Below, one piece after another: positions 26,720 to 36,693 of a stretch of 64,000 nucleotides of DNA (position 1 is its first letter; every line of letters starts with the position of its first letter). The stretch is from Fodinibius saliphilus. GTDB taxonomy: Bacteria > Bacteroidota > Rhodothermia > Balneolales > Balneolaceae. The notes under the pieces were generated by a model. That model was not told the DNA's origin. It saw only the letters and a list, made by a program, of their open reading frames with translations, and did no database searches. Location of the stretch: NCBI RefSeq assembly GCF_005869845.1, contig NZ_VAWF01000004.1, positions 124,001 to 188,000 on the forward strand, read 5' to 3'. The position numbers were made by a program, and so were the translations under genes.

Positions 26720-27205
26720 TGTTAATTCTTTAAAGTCCACTTTCATTGTTTCGGTATCAACCAACGCTACGGTTGCCTCCCCTCCAAAACCGTGCACAGT
26801 ACCCGGATTTATGGCGAGGGTATCGTTAACAATTTTAGCTTTTTTCTTATGGGTATGCCCTGAAACCACAATATCATAATTGCTACACACTTCAAGAGCA
26901 GTAGTAATTGGGTGATCAGTTCCATGATAAAGAGCTATACGTTCTCCTGATAACTCAAACTCCCCGAAGGTCCCCATGTGTTCAGCACCAATCTCCTTGA
27001 ACTTTTCTAACAACAAATAATGGTCCCCATCATTATTACCAAAAACGCCTTTCAGCGGTAAGCCCTCAAAAGGCGGTATAGTAAAAGGACTGCAAAAATC
27101 TCCCGCATGCAGTACTAAGTCAACACTTTCATCCTTGAAAATAGTTACCGCCTGCTTAATATGTAGCACATGGTCATGTGAATCTGATAATAATCCTAGT
27201 AACAT
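26714..27205 (-). CDS. YfcE/MJ0936-type metallophosphoesterase
   Basis: 163-residue phosphoesterase with the calcineurin-like metal motifs: LLSDSHDH (D-x-H), LHAGDFC (GD), FGNNDGDH (GNND) and VVSGHTHKKK (GHTH), plus NPGTV. Small enzymes of this family hydrolyse phosphodiesters or phosphonates and usually work on 2',3'-cyclic or model substrates in vitro. The physiological substrate is unknown. It stands alone on the minus strand. Confidence 0.93.
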   Translation of the reverse strand: MLLGLLSDSHDHVLHIKQAVTIFKDESVDLVLHAGDFCSPFTIPPFEGLPLKGVFGNNDGDHYLLLEKFKEIGAEHMGTFGEFELSGERIALYHGTDHPITTALEVCSNYDIVVSGHTHKKKAKIVNDTLAINPGTVHGFGGEATVALVDTETMKVDFKELTG

Positions 27206-27337
27206 GTTATCTTATTTAGAACTTTATTTTTAAAAAAAATCAATTTAATTACCAAATATTTACGCAATACACAATAACATTGACATGCTTTATAAGCTTA
27301 ACAAGCAACGTCACTTTATCAAGGTATTAAAAACGAA

Positions 27338-28495
27338 TTAGTCCCTTATTTTTTTTAATAATTCTTCAGATTGGTCTCTATACTTATTATCTACCTCGGC
27401 ATCACCTACTTTTTTCAAATAGCTTTTAGCTTCAATTACTTTATTTTGGCTGAAAAGTAACTTGCCGGCAAGATAACCTGAAACAGTATAAAAGGATCGC
27501 TTCGAAAAGTTGGGTAAGTTCGAACTTATAGCAAAAGCCTTTTTGTACGCTTCGACTGCCCGCTCCGGTTTATTTTTCTTTTCCAGAATTCGTCCTTTCC
27601 ATGTCAACAGCTCTTCCTGCATCACTTTAAGATGTGAAAGTTTATTTCTTTTCCAACGATTCAAAATCTCTTCTATCGCCATAAAGGCCTTATTATAGCG
27701 ATGCTGCTTATAGTAACTCTTAACCAATATTCGGGCGTAGTAGTTATTATTGGGATATTTGTTATAGAGCTCTTCAAATTTCCGAACAGCAATGTTATAC
27801 CTTTTCTCATAATTGTAATTAATATTTCCCAAAAAATAGGTCGCCTCTCCCCGTGCAAATATAGCTTCTTCAGAAGCTTCTCCAATCAATTGCAGTCCTT
27901 TTTCTTTATTACCGGATGGCAAAGCCCAAGATATGGTCTTAACAATGGGATAAGCCTCTGGCAGATAAGCGGTGTAGTATAGCTTAAGCCCTTCTGCCAA
28001 CTTCAAGTCTGCAAGGTTGGGCTGTTTTTCCTTAAGATATTGATGAGCACTCATTGCTTTGCGACCATATCGCATACTGGTCACCCAATTACTGCGATTG
28101 GCATTATGCCGAGCCAGATAGCCGTTACTAATAGTCCGAACTATCAGACCATCGGCATGTGAAGGGTATTTGTGAAGGAATCTTCCGGCTTGGTAGTCCA
28201 CCTTTTTCATGATATTGACAAACCGCTCATCATGGGAAGTATCCTCCAAGTCAGAAAGCACCTTCCACCAGTATTCCATCCCTTCCAATAGCATCCAAAT
28301 CGGGTGCTCAGGGTATTTGTCCCTCCATGAGGCAAGATGGGCATGCGCCCCGTCAAAGTTAAAGTTATATATTGAATCTACAGCTGCTTTAGCATCGGGA
28401 TGAAATTCCGGGTCATTTATAAGTTCTGGTACCTGGGCTTGAACAGACCCTATTGCACTCATAAAAAGTACAATAAGAATAATAAATCGGTTCAT
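27338..28495 (-). CDS. Exported tetratricopeptide-like protein
   Basis: 385 residues with a signal peptide (FIILIVLFMSAIGSVQA). The rest is alpha-helical, with TPR-like units: AEEAIFARGEATYFLGNINYNYE, FEELYNKYPNNNYYARILVKSYYKQHRY, and ERAVEAYKKAFAIS. No catalytic motif is seen. TPR proteins scaffold protein complexes, here probably in the periplasm. It is 37 bp downstream of the alpha/beta hydrolase in the leftward direction, but a shared function is not evident. Confidence 0.82.
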   Translation of the reverse strand: MNRFIILIVLFMSAIGSVQAQVPELINDPEFHPDAKAAVDSIYNFNFDGAHAHLASWRDKYPEHPIWMLLEGMEYWWKVLSDLEDTSHDERFVNIMKKVDYQAGRFLHKYPSHADGLIVRTISNGYLARHNANRSNWVTSMRYGRKAMSAHQYLKEKQPNLADLKLAEGLKLYYTAYLPEAYPIVKTISWALPSGNKEKGLQLIGEASEEAIFARGEATYFLGNINYNYEKRYNIAVRKFEELYNKYPNNNYYARILVKSYYKQHRYNKAFMAIEEILNRWKRNKLSHLKVMQEELLTWKGRILEKKNKPERAVEAYKKAFAISSNLPNFSKRSFYTVSGYLAGKLLFSQNKVIEAKSYLKKVGDAEVDNKYRDQSEELLKKIRD

Positions 28496-28531
28496 TATTG
28501 CTTTTTCATTATTAACAAAACACTTGTTGAA

Positions 28532-29407
28532 TTATTGCAGGTACTTTTGGAACCACTCAATAGCATAGTGTAATGCTTGCTTAAATGCCTCAGGAAAATC
28601 ATCCGCATCAAATGGATGAGCGGTATTAAAGGTATGTCCCGAATTTTCTATAAGCTTGAGATCTTTGTGATCAGACGTGCAATTTCTATAGAGCTGTTCG
28701 GCATTATCATAAGAAACGGCCTCATCATCTTTTGAGTGAATAAAGAGCGCTGGTACTGTTAGCTCACGAGCCCGTTTTACTGCCATTAACCGATCGGCGT
28801 TCTCTTTAGCATCTTTATAAACCACATCTTTGACCGGCATAACCTGGCCGGTTCTACCATTCAGAATTTCCGTAACACCCTTATTGCTCCAGTCTGATAT
28901 CATTTCATCACTCCAACGTGCATTGTAATCGGATACTGCCGACCATGTAACAACTGCTGCGACTTCAGCATATTCAGCAGCTGCTGCAACAGCTGTATGT
29001 CCACCGCGAGAATGCCCCAGCAATCCAATATTACCGGTATCAACACTAATTCCAGCAGGAAAAACCTGCTCATTTTGAATAGCAGATATCATTGATCGTA
29101 CATCTTCGAGGTCTTGGCTCAGAGTTTCACGAGAAAAAAGATCTAATTGATCAAATTCCTTCATGTTCTCCCCTACACCGTTCAGCGAAAAGTTCATTGC
29201 TACCACTGCAAAACCGGCTTCACTTATTTTAGCACATGCTTCGGGAAATGCTCCCCAATCTTTAAACCCTTTAAACCCATGCAGAAAAATAACAACGGGC
29301 AAAGGTTCCTCCACACTTTTTGACGGTAGGTAAGAATCATAATAGATGGGGAGCCCTTCATTGGATGAAACAGAACCTGATTCTTTAGTGATCGCTGATG
29401 ATTTCAT
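28532..29407 (-). CDS. Alpha/beta hydrolase, dienelactone-hydrolase-like
   Basis: About 291 residues without a signal peptide. The oxyanion region is VVIFLHGFKGFKDWG; the nucleophile elbow GHSRGGHTAVAAAAEYAE has Ser near 140; the acid lies in LFIHSKDDEAV and His in ENSGHTFN. The set matches the S9/dienelactone-hydrolase-like group of broad-specificity esterases. Start: ATG at 29407 with GAGAG upstream; TTG at 29416 is possible. The substrate is unknown. Confidence 0.9.
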   Translation of the reverse strand: MKSSAITKESGSVSSNEGLPIYYDSYLPSKSVEEPLPVVIFLHGFKGFKDWGAFPEACAKISEAGFAVVAMNFSLNGVGENMKEFDQLDLFSRETLSQDLEDVRSMISAIQNEQVFPAGISVDTGNIGLLGHSRGGHTAVAAAAEYAEVAAVVTWSAVSDYNARWSDEMISDWSNKGVTEILNGRTGQVMPVKDVVYKDAKENADRLMAVKRARELTVPALFIHSKDDEAVSYDNAEQLYRNCTSDHKDLKLIENSGHTFNTAHPFDADDFPEAFKQALHYAIEWFQKYLQ

Positions 29408-29475
29408 TGCTCTCAATTACTGTTTACTTATTTTTTTATTTAAGATCTGCAACTATTGCAGATTCAATATCACTG

Positions 29476-30279
29476 CTAGTCAAAGTTGAGTGGATCGAGC
29501 TTTACCATCTTTCGGAGTGCATTAATCTCTTTCTTTCTCAGGTAGCGCCAACGGCTCATCTTCACATCCTTAAGGGTAAGTCCGGCATATTCAACTCGCT
29601 TCAATTTCGTGACTTCAGCACCAAAATACTCTACCATCCGGCGTACCAAGCGATTTCGGCCTTCAAAAATAGACATTACAAAACCATCTGGCGTTCGACT
29701 CAGCTTATGAGCTTCGGCCGGGCCATCTTCCAATTCAATACCATCCAGTAGTTTTTGAAGTTCATCGTCCTTTAAGCCTGGGAGTGTTTCAACCTCATAC
29801 GTTTTACGTACCTGGTAACTAGGGTGCATCAGCCGGTTGGCCAGATCCCCGTCATTCGTTAACAGCAAAAGCCCCATAGTGTGGCGATCCAGCCGCCCCA
29901 CAGGATATACGCGCTTGCCGGTAGCATCTTCAATCTTATCCATAACTGTATCACGTCCACGCGGATCATCAGTAGTTGTAATCGTATCCTTCGGCTTGTT
30001 GAGCAAGATATAAACAAACTTCTCGAGACTCAGTGTTTGTCCTTCAACAACCACCTTATCCGTTCTTCGCACTTTAACACCCATCTGGGTAACAACCTCC
30101 CCGTTTACCTCCACCTTACCCGCAGCAATATAGTCATCTGCCTTACGCCGTGATGTAAAACCGCAATGTGCGATATATTTATTTAAGCGAATTAATTCAT
30201 CTTTATCATAATTTTGTTCAGCTTGGTGTAACGGCTCATTCTTGTTATTCGATGGCCTATTCTTCTTCCTTCGACTCAT
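29476..30279 (-). CDS. rRNA/tRNA pseudouridine synthase, RsuA/RluB type
   Basis: 267 residues. A charged N-terminal tail (SRRKKNRPSNNKNE) is followed by an S4 RNA-binding domain (RLNKYIAHCGFTSRRKADDYIAAGKVEVNG). The synthase domain contains the catalytic aspartate in YPVGRLDRHTMGLLLLTNDG and the later EGRNRLVRRM. It isomerises uridine in 23S (RluB-type) or 16S rRNA; the exact site cannot be read. It overlaps scpB by 23 bp, a common pairing in many bacteria, so it is co-expressed with the chromosome condensation gene. Confidence 0.94.
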   Translation of the reverse strand: MSRRKKNRPSNNKNEPLHQAEQNYDKDELIRLNKYIAHCGFTSRRKADDYIAAGKVEVNGEVVTQMGVKVRRTDKVVVEGQTLSLEKFVYILLNKPKDTITTTDDPRGRDTVMDKIEDATGKRVYPVGRLDRHTMGLLLLTNDGDLANRLMHPSYQVRKTYEVETLPGLKDDELQKLLDGIELEDGPAEAHKLSRTPDGFVMSIFEGRNRLVRRMVEYFGAEVTKLKRVEYAGLTLKDVKMSRWRYLRKKEINALRKMVKLDPLNFD

Positions 30280-31102
30280 GATCTACCTGTTCTTCAGTAT
30301 CATTAATTTCATCTTCTGATTCTTCTTCATTCTCATCGTTCTCATCCAGCAAAAGCTCTTCCGCAGTATACTCCTCTAAATTAGGAATTTCGACCTCATC
30401 TTCGTCGATATTATCCACAGCTTCAATAAGAGACATAGCCGTTTCAGCGGTATCCTCATCTTCCACCTTATCCTGGAGCTCCTTAAGTTCGAGTTGACGA
30501 TCAAAAAGGAACTGACGGTGTTCCGCCATATCATCATCCTTAAGAATTTCTTCAATTTCTCGCGGCTTTGGTAACTCATCAATACTATTGATGCCAAAAT
30601 GTTTTAAAAAATGTTTTGTTGTTCGATAAAGCAACGGTTTTCCGGGAGCATCAAGCCTACCAGATACTTCTACCAGCACTTTTTCCAGTAACTGTCGCAA
30701 AATATATCCAGAATCAACGCCACGAATATCATCAACTTCTGGCTTTGTTACCGGTTGTTTATAAGCCACAATAGCCAGAGTTTCAATAGCCGATTGTGAA
30801 AGCTTACGATATGCTTTTTCATGCTGAAAAATGCTCAACCACGGTTCATATCGTTTTTTAGTGGCAAAAGTATATCCCCCGCCTACATAATCAATCCTAA
30901 AAGCCAATCCATTTTCTTCGTAGCGCTGATTTAACTTATCTATAAATGGTTCGACAGCATCTGTTTCAAGTCCCAAATTTTCTTCACCTTTCGCAATAAT
31001 TTCGCAAATTTTCTCCTCCGAAATTGGTTCTGGGCTGGCAAAAATAAGCGATTCAATCACTGATGATAGGCGGGTACCGTCAACAAATTGATAATCTTCC
31101 AT
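30257..31102 (-). CDS. scpB: Segregation and condensation protein B (ScpB)
   Basis: 281-residue winged-helix subunit of the SMC-ScpA-ScpB condensin. Typical elements are SVIESLIFASPEPISEEKI, YEPWLSIFQHEKAYRKLSQ, LSQSAIETLAIVAYKQPVTK, RGVDSGYILRQLLEK, and YRTTKHFLKHFGI. A strongly acidic C-terminal tail of about 60 residues (repeated Glu/Asp) is longer than in most ScpB and probably disordered. scpA and smc are not in this window. It is translationally coupled to the pseudouridine synthase. Confidence 0.95.
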   Translation of the reverse strand: MEDYQFVDGTRLSSVIESLIFASPEPISEEKICEIIAKGEENLGLETDAVEPFIDKLNQRYEENGLAFRIDYVGGGYTFATKKRYEPWLSIFQHEKAYRKLSQSAIETLAIVAYKQPVTKPEVDDIRGVDSGYILRQLLEKVLVEVSGRLDAPGKPLLYRTTKHFLKHFGINSIDELPKPREIEEILKDDDMAEHRQFLFDRQLELKELQDKVEDEDTAETAMSLIEAVDNIDEDEVEIPNLEEYTAEELLLDENDENEEESEDEINDTEEQVDHESKEEE

Positions 31103-31179
31103 AACCTTTTCTAATTGATGGGAATTCTATGCTTTAGCTAATAACCCGTTTCAAGCGCTTACTAAAATAACAAAAAAAG

Positions 31180-32133
31180 TTAACTCTCGTGCTCTTTGAT
31201 AATAAAGAATCCATCGTTACCCTGACTCTGATACAAGGGCATCAGGATATATCCATCACACCGTGCGACAATTTTTCCATCTTTATCAGTGGCAAGCCGT
31301 TCACCTTTCTTAATCGGCTGAAAATTTTTATAGCCAGACCGCATCCGAAACTCGTCACCATTTTCAATAATATGCTGATAAACTAATTCGGTCTCTACCG
31401 GTAGATATTTAGTGTGTGAACGCATATGCTTTTCATATTTTTCAATCTGATCCACATATTGTTCTTCTATACAACCTACGGCCTGCAATAATAACATAAG
31501 CGAAGCTGTGGTATTATACTCGGTTAATTGGTGGGTATGCTGACCGCCTTCTAACCCAAAAGAGATATAGCCTTGTTTCTGATAATATCCCAGCGCAGTA
31601 CCTAGTAAAGATTCTTCGATTCCAAAAACCATAGGCACGTGAAGATTGGATAACAACTTACGCTGCTTGGGATCAGAATTGGTAATCGTAAACATCCAAC
31701 CGTCGGCCGAAAAGGTATGTATATCAGCCATTATTACCGGTCCGTTAGTCTTATCATCAATACCATCAAGTGCAGCCAATAATCGCTTCATCTCCACCCG
31801 TTCACTGGATTCCAGCTCCGCTTCAGGCGTTTCTTGGACTTCATTAACAATGGATGGAAACCAGATGCGATTCATATCTTCATCGATATAACGCACATTA
31901 TGCTGCAAGGCACTAATATTAGCTCGCAGCCCCAGCAAACATCCATCAATGGGGGGGACTATGCCATCAAGAGTTCGAATTATATTCTTCACGGCCTCTA
32001 CCCCGGCTGATTCGTTGCCGTGCATACCGGCTAAGATGACCACAGTAGGACCATCGGGATCACCTTCAACAGAACCAATGATTCGTTCATTAATATCTTC
32101 AGTTTTTACTTCTTCTGCGATACTATTGTTCAT
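31180..32133 (-). CDS. Succinylglutamate desuccinylase/aspartoacylase-family zinc deacylase
   Basis: 317-residue M14-like enzyme that hydrolyses an amide bond near a carboxylate. Zinc ligands: His and Glu in LAGMHGNESAG, and His in MADIHTFSADG; a catalytic-type Glu lies in FGLEGG. The ATG at 32133 overlaps the stop of the GCS2-CBS gene by 11 bp, so the two proteins are made together. An N-terminal extension read upstream is inside that other gene and unlikely. The C-terminal beta-rich part (ENGDEFRMRSGYKNFQPIKKGERLA) is normal for the family. The exact substrate is unknown; the neighbour suggests a glutamyl- or amino-acid-derived amide. Confidence 0.87.
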   Translation of the reverse strand: MNNSIAEEVKTEDINERIIGSVEGDPDGPTVVILAGMHGNESAGVEAVKNIIRTLDGIVPPIDGCLLGLRANISALQHNVRYIDEDMNRIWFPSIVNEVQETPEAELESSERVEMKRLLAALDGIDDKTNGPVIMADIHTFSADGWMFTITNSDPKQRKLLSNLHVPMVFGIEESLLGTALGYYQKQGYISFGLEGGQHTHQLTEYNTTASLMLLLQAVGCIEEQYVDQIEKYEKHMRSHTKYLPVETELVYQHIIENGDEFRMRSGYKNFQPIKKGERLATDKDGKIVARCDGYILMPLYQSQGNDGFFIIKEHES

Positions 32134-34069
32134 CAGAATTGTTGTTCGAATGTAGTACTTTAAGCAACCGCCCTGTAATTGCCATATAGTTCTGTTCTGT
32201 AATAATGCCAACTAGTCGATTATTTTTCACCACGGGGAGACAACCAATCTTTTGGGTTTCCATAATATCCATGGCTTCCATTATAGAAGCTTCGGGATGA
32301 ATGGTAATAGGATTAGCAATCATAATATCCTCTACCGATTCAACAACCTCTTCATCATGATTTACCGATTTACTGTAAGCGTTGAATATCATCCGCATGG
32401 TAACGAGGCCCACAAGCTGTTTTTTATCATCCTCAACCGGAACATATCGTATACGCCGCCAATCCATCAAGTTTGCTGTAAATTCCAGGATATCATCCTT
32501 CTGAACGGTAAACAGATCCGTGGTCATAAACTCTTCAACAATCAAATTTGAAGGTTGCCAGTGTTCCAGATCCTCCATTCGTGCCCGTCCCCATTTATGA
32601 ACCGGCTCTCCCTTCTTTTGATTTTTGATCATGGCCGTTGTCATAGCGGCCAAACTCTGTTCTTTCGACTGGTTTTCTTTCATGAGTAAAGCGTAGTTAT
32701 TCAGCATCCAATACGAGGGCGTCTGGCCTGATTCCACGCGTTTCTCAATGGTTTCAAGATAGCCAGTAATGTCGTCATCATCAATATCCGCTTTTTCCAA
32801 ACCTTCACGAGCAATAGGCAATAACTCTTCGGTAATGAGATCAACAGCATTGATACGTTTATCATCGAACCAGCGAAACTTGGTATCAAGCCCAAGCTTG
32901 GAAGCTGCTACAAAATTCATTCGAGCATCATCGAAATCCATCTTCCCAGAAACATCTGGATAATAATCTTCCATTTTGTTCATCAACCCCAGCCAAAAGG
33001 CTGAATTTGCAATTTCATCGGTTACCGTAGGTCCCGAGGGAAATACCCTATTCTCAATACGTAAGTGGGCCTTACCATCAATCACACCATAACAAGGACG
33101 ATTCCAACGATAAACAGTCCCATTATGGACCTGTAGAGCTTTAAGAGCAGGAGGAGTTCCTTCATCAAGCATCTGTCCCACATCTTCTGTAACCTCAGAA
33201 CTGAGCATGACCCGGTAACGCGCAGTATCTTCCTGAAATATTTCGAGGATACTCTCCTCAACCCATTCATTGCCGAATGTAACCCTTGGACTACTCTCTC
33301 TGAGGTGATCTCCTACGGTTCTTGTATCTACAGACTGTTGAAACAGTGCAATACGCGTTTCATTCCAAAGCCGTTTGCCAAAAAGAATTGGGGAGCCCAC
33401 GGTACTTGCCAGTACCGGAGCTGTAATAAGTTGAGCTATATTATACTTTGTGACGAACTCCTCTGGAGCTACCTGCAGATGAACCTGGAAAGCGGTATTG
33501 CAGGCCTCTAACAAGGGCGAATCAAACTTCATTAACAGCTCATCCATACCCTGTATTCGAAGGTCAAAATCCTCACTCCGCAACGACATTATAGCCTCCG
33601 AAAGTGCCCGATATCGTTGAAGGGGAGTCATATTTTTCAAGTCGACATCCATCTTGCGAATAGTCGGCAAAATACCGGTGAGCAAAATTTCTCCCCCCAG
33701 TGCTTCAGTAACCTCCCGTGCCTGATCCACCTTCTTTTGCAGGTTTTCCTCCATACGGGACAAGCACCCCCCTTTAAACTTCAGAGGCTTAAGGTTGATC
33801 TCTAAATTAAACTTTGCAAATTCAGTGGTAAAGTCACCTGCATCATCAGCACTTAGCTTTTCCATAATCTCCATAGAACGAGGCCATGCCTTTGCCTGTT
33901 GATCTACAAGGCAAAGTTCCTGTTCGGCCCCAATTCTGATTGGATCTGTCTCAAACCAACTACCTTCCTCCAGCATCCGATCCAGTGCTCGCAAATCTTT
34001 GAGCACATATTTCATAAAACGCTGTACTTCTTCCTGACTGTCGGCTAACTTTACTCGTGATTCGCCCAT
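32123..34069 (-). CDS. Glutamate-cysteine-ligase-like (GCS2) protein fused to two CBS domains
   Basis: 648 residues. Residues 1-480 resemble the GCS2 family (carboxylate-amine ligases): RIGAEQELCLVD with the ATP/metal-binding Glu pair, FNLEINLKPLKF, FQVHLQVAPEEF, and RIENRVFPSGPTVTDE. Residues about 515-640 are a CBS pair (VEEFMTTDLFTVQKDD, then VEDIMIANPITIHPEA and GCLPVVKNNRLVGIITE), modules that bind adenine nucleotides and regulate enzyme activity. The fusion suggests a ligase tuned by energy state. Glutathione synthesis is uncertain, since no gshB is seen. It overlaps the deacylase gene by 11 bp. Start: ATG at 34069 matching MGESRVKLAD. Confidence 0.85.
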   Translation of the reverse strand: MGESRVKLADSQEEVQRFMKYVLKDLRALDRMLEEGSWFETDPIRIGAEQELCLVDQQAKAWPRSMEIMEKLSADDAGDFTTEFAKFNLEINLKPLKFKGGCLSRMEENLQKKVDQAREVTEALGGEILLTGILPTIRKMDVDLKNMTPLQRYRALSEAIMSLRSEDFDLRIQGMDELLMKFDSPLLEACNTAFQVHLQVAPEEFVTKYNIAQLITAPVLASTVGSPILFGKRLWNETRIALFQQSVDTRTVGDHLRESSPRVTFGNEWVEESILEIFQEDTARYRVMLSSEVTEDVGQMLDEGTPPALKALQVHNGTVYRWNRPCYGVIDGKAHLRIENRVFPSGPTVTDEIANSAFWLGLMNKMEDYYPDVSGKMDFDDARMNFVAASKLGLDTKFRWFDDKRINAVDLITEELLPIAREGLEKADIDDDDITGYLETIEKRVESGQTPSYWMLNNYALLMKENQSKEQSLAAMTTAMIKNQKKGEPVHKWGRARMEDLEHWQPSNLIVEEFMTTDLFTVQKDDILEFTANLMDWRRIRYVPVEDDKKQLVGLVTMRMIFNAYSKSVNHDEEVVESVEDIMIANPITIHPEASIMEAMDIMETQKIGCLPVVKNNRLVGIITEQNYMAITGRLLKVLHSNNNSDEQ

Positions 34070-34162
34070 AAGTATCTGGTTAAGTTACTGATACCATAAG
34101 TTTATGCTTGTAATAATCGAATTTATTATACAGAATGCAAGTCTATAACATTCCAAATCTTT

Positions 34163-36607
34163 TTACTCTAAGGCATCAACATTTACATTAATTCGCACTG
34201 AACTTGCCCCTTTGGGTTTTTGCTTGTCATAGTGTTCAAAAGTTGCATCAATAAGTCGTTCTATAGCCGTAGCTCCATTATCCGGTGAAATCTTAATAAA
34301 GGTTTCCCACCTGTAGTAGTTTTGCATTCTCGCTATTGCTGCGGGAGAAGGCCCCAGCAGGGACTCTGATTTCCCTATTATTTTAATTAAACTTTCTGTA
34401 AACGCTTCGGCAACTTTCTGTACCATCCACTCTTTTTTCCCTTTAAAAGCAAATCGCACAATCCTTGAATAAGGCGGGTACTGCAACATCTTTCGATAAC
34501 CCAGTTCTTTGCGGGCGAAAGATTTAAAATCATGTTTTTGTGCAGCTTGTATCGCTGCATGATCGGGCTGCCAGGTTTGAAAAAATACCTTTCCGGATTT
34601 TCCCGCACGCCCCGAACGTCCTGCCACCTGGCTTAACAACTGATACATTCGTTCACTCGAGCGAAAGGAAGGAAAGGCTAATTCGGTATCAGCATCAATA
34701 ACCCCTACCACGGTTACATCCGGGAAGTCCAGCCCCTTGCCCACTATCTGAGTTCCAACTAATATATCTGCCTGTTTGCGACCAAAAGCTTTCAAAATAT
34801 TCGAATGCGCATCTTTAGCCGAAGTAGTATCAAAATCCATACGCAATGTTTCTGCTTTAGGGAACAGGCTGGCTACCTGCTCTTCGAGCTGTTGCGTACC
34901 ACTACCCTGTGGGGCTACCGATTTATTGCCACACTGTCTACAGTGTCGGGGCTGGTGCTGTGAATACCCACAATAGTGGCACCTAAGTTGTTTCTTGGAT
35001 TTATGAAAAGTGAGACTCACCGAACAGTTGGGACACTTCGGAATATCACCACAACTTTCACACTGGATATATGATGAAAAACCTCTTCTGTTGTACAAAA
35101 ATATTGCTTGCTCTCCCCGTCCTACTGCTTCTTTGGTAGCTTCATATAACGGAATAGCAATGGGCCCTTTCATTGCCGACCGATACTGTTTTAAGTCTAA
35201 TACTTCAACATCGGGCATTGTAGCTTCAAACGGACGCTCGCTTAGTGTTAGGAGTTTGCTTTTGTCTTTTTTTGCACCATGTAAGGAAACCATACTTGGA
35301 GTTGCTGACCCCATAACTGCTACTGCACCATTGATATGAGCACGCATTATTGCTACATCCCTGCCATGATAACGCGGGGCAGGATCTACCTGTTTATAAG
35401 AAGAGTCATGTTCCTCATCTATAATAATAATCCCCAAATTCTGCACCGGGGCAAAAACTGCAGAACGTGCCCCTATTGCTATGCGCTTTTCTCCTTTTTG
35501 CAAAGCTCTCCAAGCATCATAACGCTCACGATTGGTTAACCGGCTGTGGAGCACCGCAATATCATCCCCAAAAATAGTATAAAACCGCTTTACAATCTGT
35601 GGGGTAAGCCCGATTTCGGGAACCAATACCAAGCCGCCCTTTCCTTGCTCTAAAGCCTTTTTAAGCGCATGAATATAAACTTCTGTTTTTCCACTTCCTG
35701 TCACCCCAAAGAGCAAAAAGCTGGCAAACTTATCCGCCACTAGTGACTCGTTTATCTCTTCAAATGCTGCAAGTTGTTCCTCATTCAGCTTATTTAACTG
35801 ACTTGGATCGTGATCCAGCTTTAAACTAACATTATTCGCTTCTACTTCTTCTGCAGCAATTAATCCCTCTTTAGCAATACGTTGCAAGGTATAGTGCTCC
35901 AACAGATCATAATTAGTAAGTTCCTTTTGAAACTCAGGTAAGCCAAGCTCAGTTAACAGCTCAAGGGCTTGTATCCATTTATGGAATTTATCCGCTTCTT
36001 TATACTCTTCAATAAATTCATCAATCTTTTTAGGCGAGAATTTATCGGTCCAGTCCCATAATTTATCTGTGCTGGGACTCATCTTCGTCACCGGTTCTTC
36101 TCGTATTTCTAACAGCTTTTGACCCACCAACTTTTTAATAGTTTCATCTCCCCATCGTTTTTGTGCTTCTTTTAATTGGTAAGAGTTTTGGGCTGTTATT
36201 TCTTCTATAATCTCTTTTTGTTGCTCATCCAGATAACTGGGGATATCGCTACAAGTAACTTTTAAATACTCCTCAGCATAAAAATTGAGCCCTAACGGAA
36301 GGGCAGCCTGGATAGTTTCGCCCCACCCGCAATAATAGAAACGATAGATCCAGCGTGTTAACCTAAGCATTTCCTGGGATAGTACAGGCCTTTCATCCAG
36401 TACCTGCTGAACCTCCCGAGTATTAAACTCCGGCTTTTCATTATGGATTTTAACAATCATGCCGATTGCCTTATGCTTTTGCAGGGGTACCCATACCCTT
36501 TTACCAACTTGTGCCTTTTCATCAAGAGATGCAGGCAAACTATAGGTAAAAGACTGTCTTACAGCCGTAGGAAAAACGATATCAGCGTATGTTGGCAATT
36601 GTTTCAA
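34163..36607 (-). CDS. priA: Primosomal replication restart helicase PriA
   Basis: 814-residue helicase, normal length, that reloads the replisome at stalled forks. N-terminal DNA-binding domain: YADIVFPTAVRQSFTYSLP and KRVWVPLQKHKAIGMIV. Helicase motifs: GVTGSGKTEVY (I), IIIDEEHDSSYKQ (II), GSATPS (III), then LYNRRGFSSYIQCESCGDIPKC with the zinc-binding cysteines CESC, CPNC, CHYC and CRQC. IVGKGLDFPDVTVVGV and QVAGRSGR close the second RecA domain. It starts with TTG (36607). SusD-gene transcripts are stopped by a terminator upstream, so it has its own promoter in the 110-bp gap. Confidence 0.97.
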   Translation of the reverse strand: MKQLPTYADIVFPTAVRQSFTYSLPASLDEKAQVGKRVWVPLQKHKAIGMIVKIHNEKPEFNTREVQQVLDERPVLSQEMLRLTRWIYRFYYCGWGETIQAALPLGLNFYAEEYLKVTCSDIPSYLDEQQKEIIEEITAQNSYQLKEAQKRWGDETIKKLVGQKLLEIREEPVTKMSPSTDKLWDWTDKFSPKKIDEFIEEYKEADKFHKWIQALELLTELGLPEFQKELTNYDLLEHYTLQRIAKEGLIAAEEVEANNVSLKLDHDPSQLNKLNEEQLAAFEEINESLVADKFASFLLFGVTGSGKTEVYIHALKKALEQGKGGLVLVPEIGLTPQIVKRFYTIFGDDIAVLHSRLTNRERYDAWRALQKGEKRIAIGARSAVFAPVQNLGIIIIDEEHDSSYKQVDPAPRYHGRDVAIMRAHINGAVAVMGSATPSMVSLHGAKKDKSKLLTLSERPFEATMPDVEVLDLKQYRSAMKGPIAIPLYEATKEAVGRGEQAIFLYNRRGFSSYIQCESCGDIPKCPNCSVSLTFHKSKKQLRCHYCGYSQHQPRHCRQCGNKSVAPQGSGTQQLEEQVASLFPKAETLRMDFDTTSAKDAHSNILKAFGRKQADILVGTQIVGKGLDFPDVTVVGVIDADTELAFPSFRSSERMYQLLSQVAGRSGRAGKSGKVFFQTWQPDHAAIQAAQKHDFKSFARKELGYRKMLQYPPYSRIVRFAFKGKKEWMVQKVAEAFTESLIKIIGKSESLLGPSPAAIARMQNYYRWETFIKISPDNGATAIERLIDATFEHYDKQKPKGASSVRINVNVDALE

Positions 36608-36693
36608 GACTCATTAATAATTGCAGGGCATCATATTCAATTTATTGTCCCGAATCAATCATAAATAAAGCTTACTCTTTTAGTAGCAAAAAT

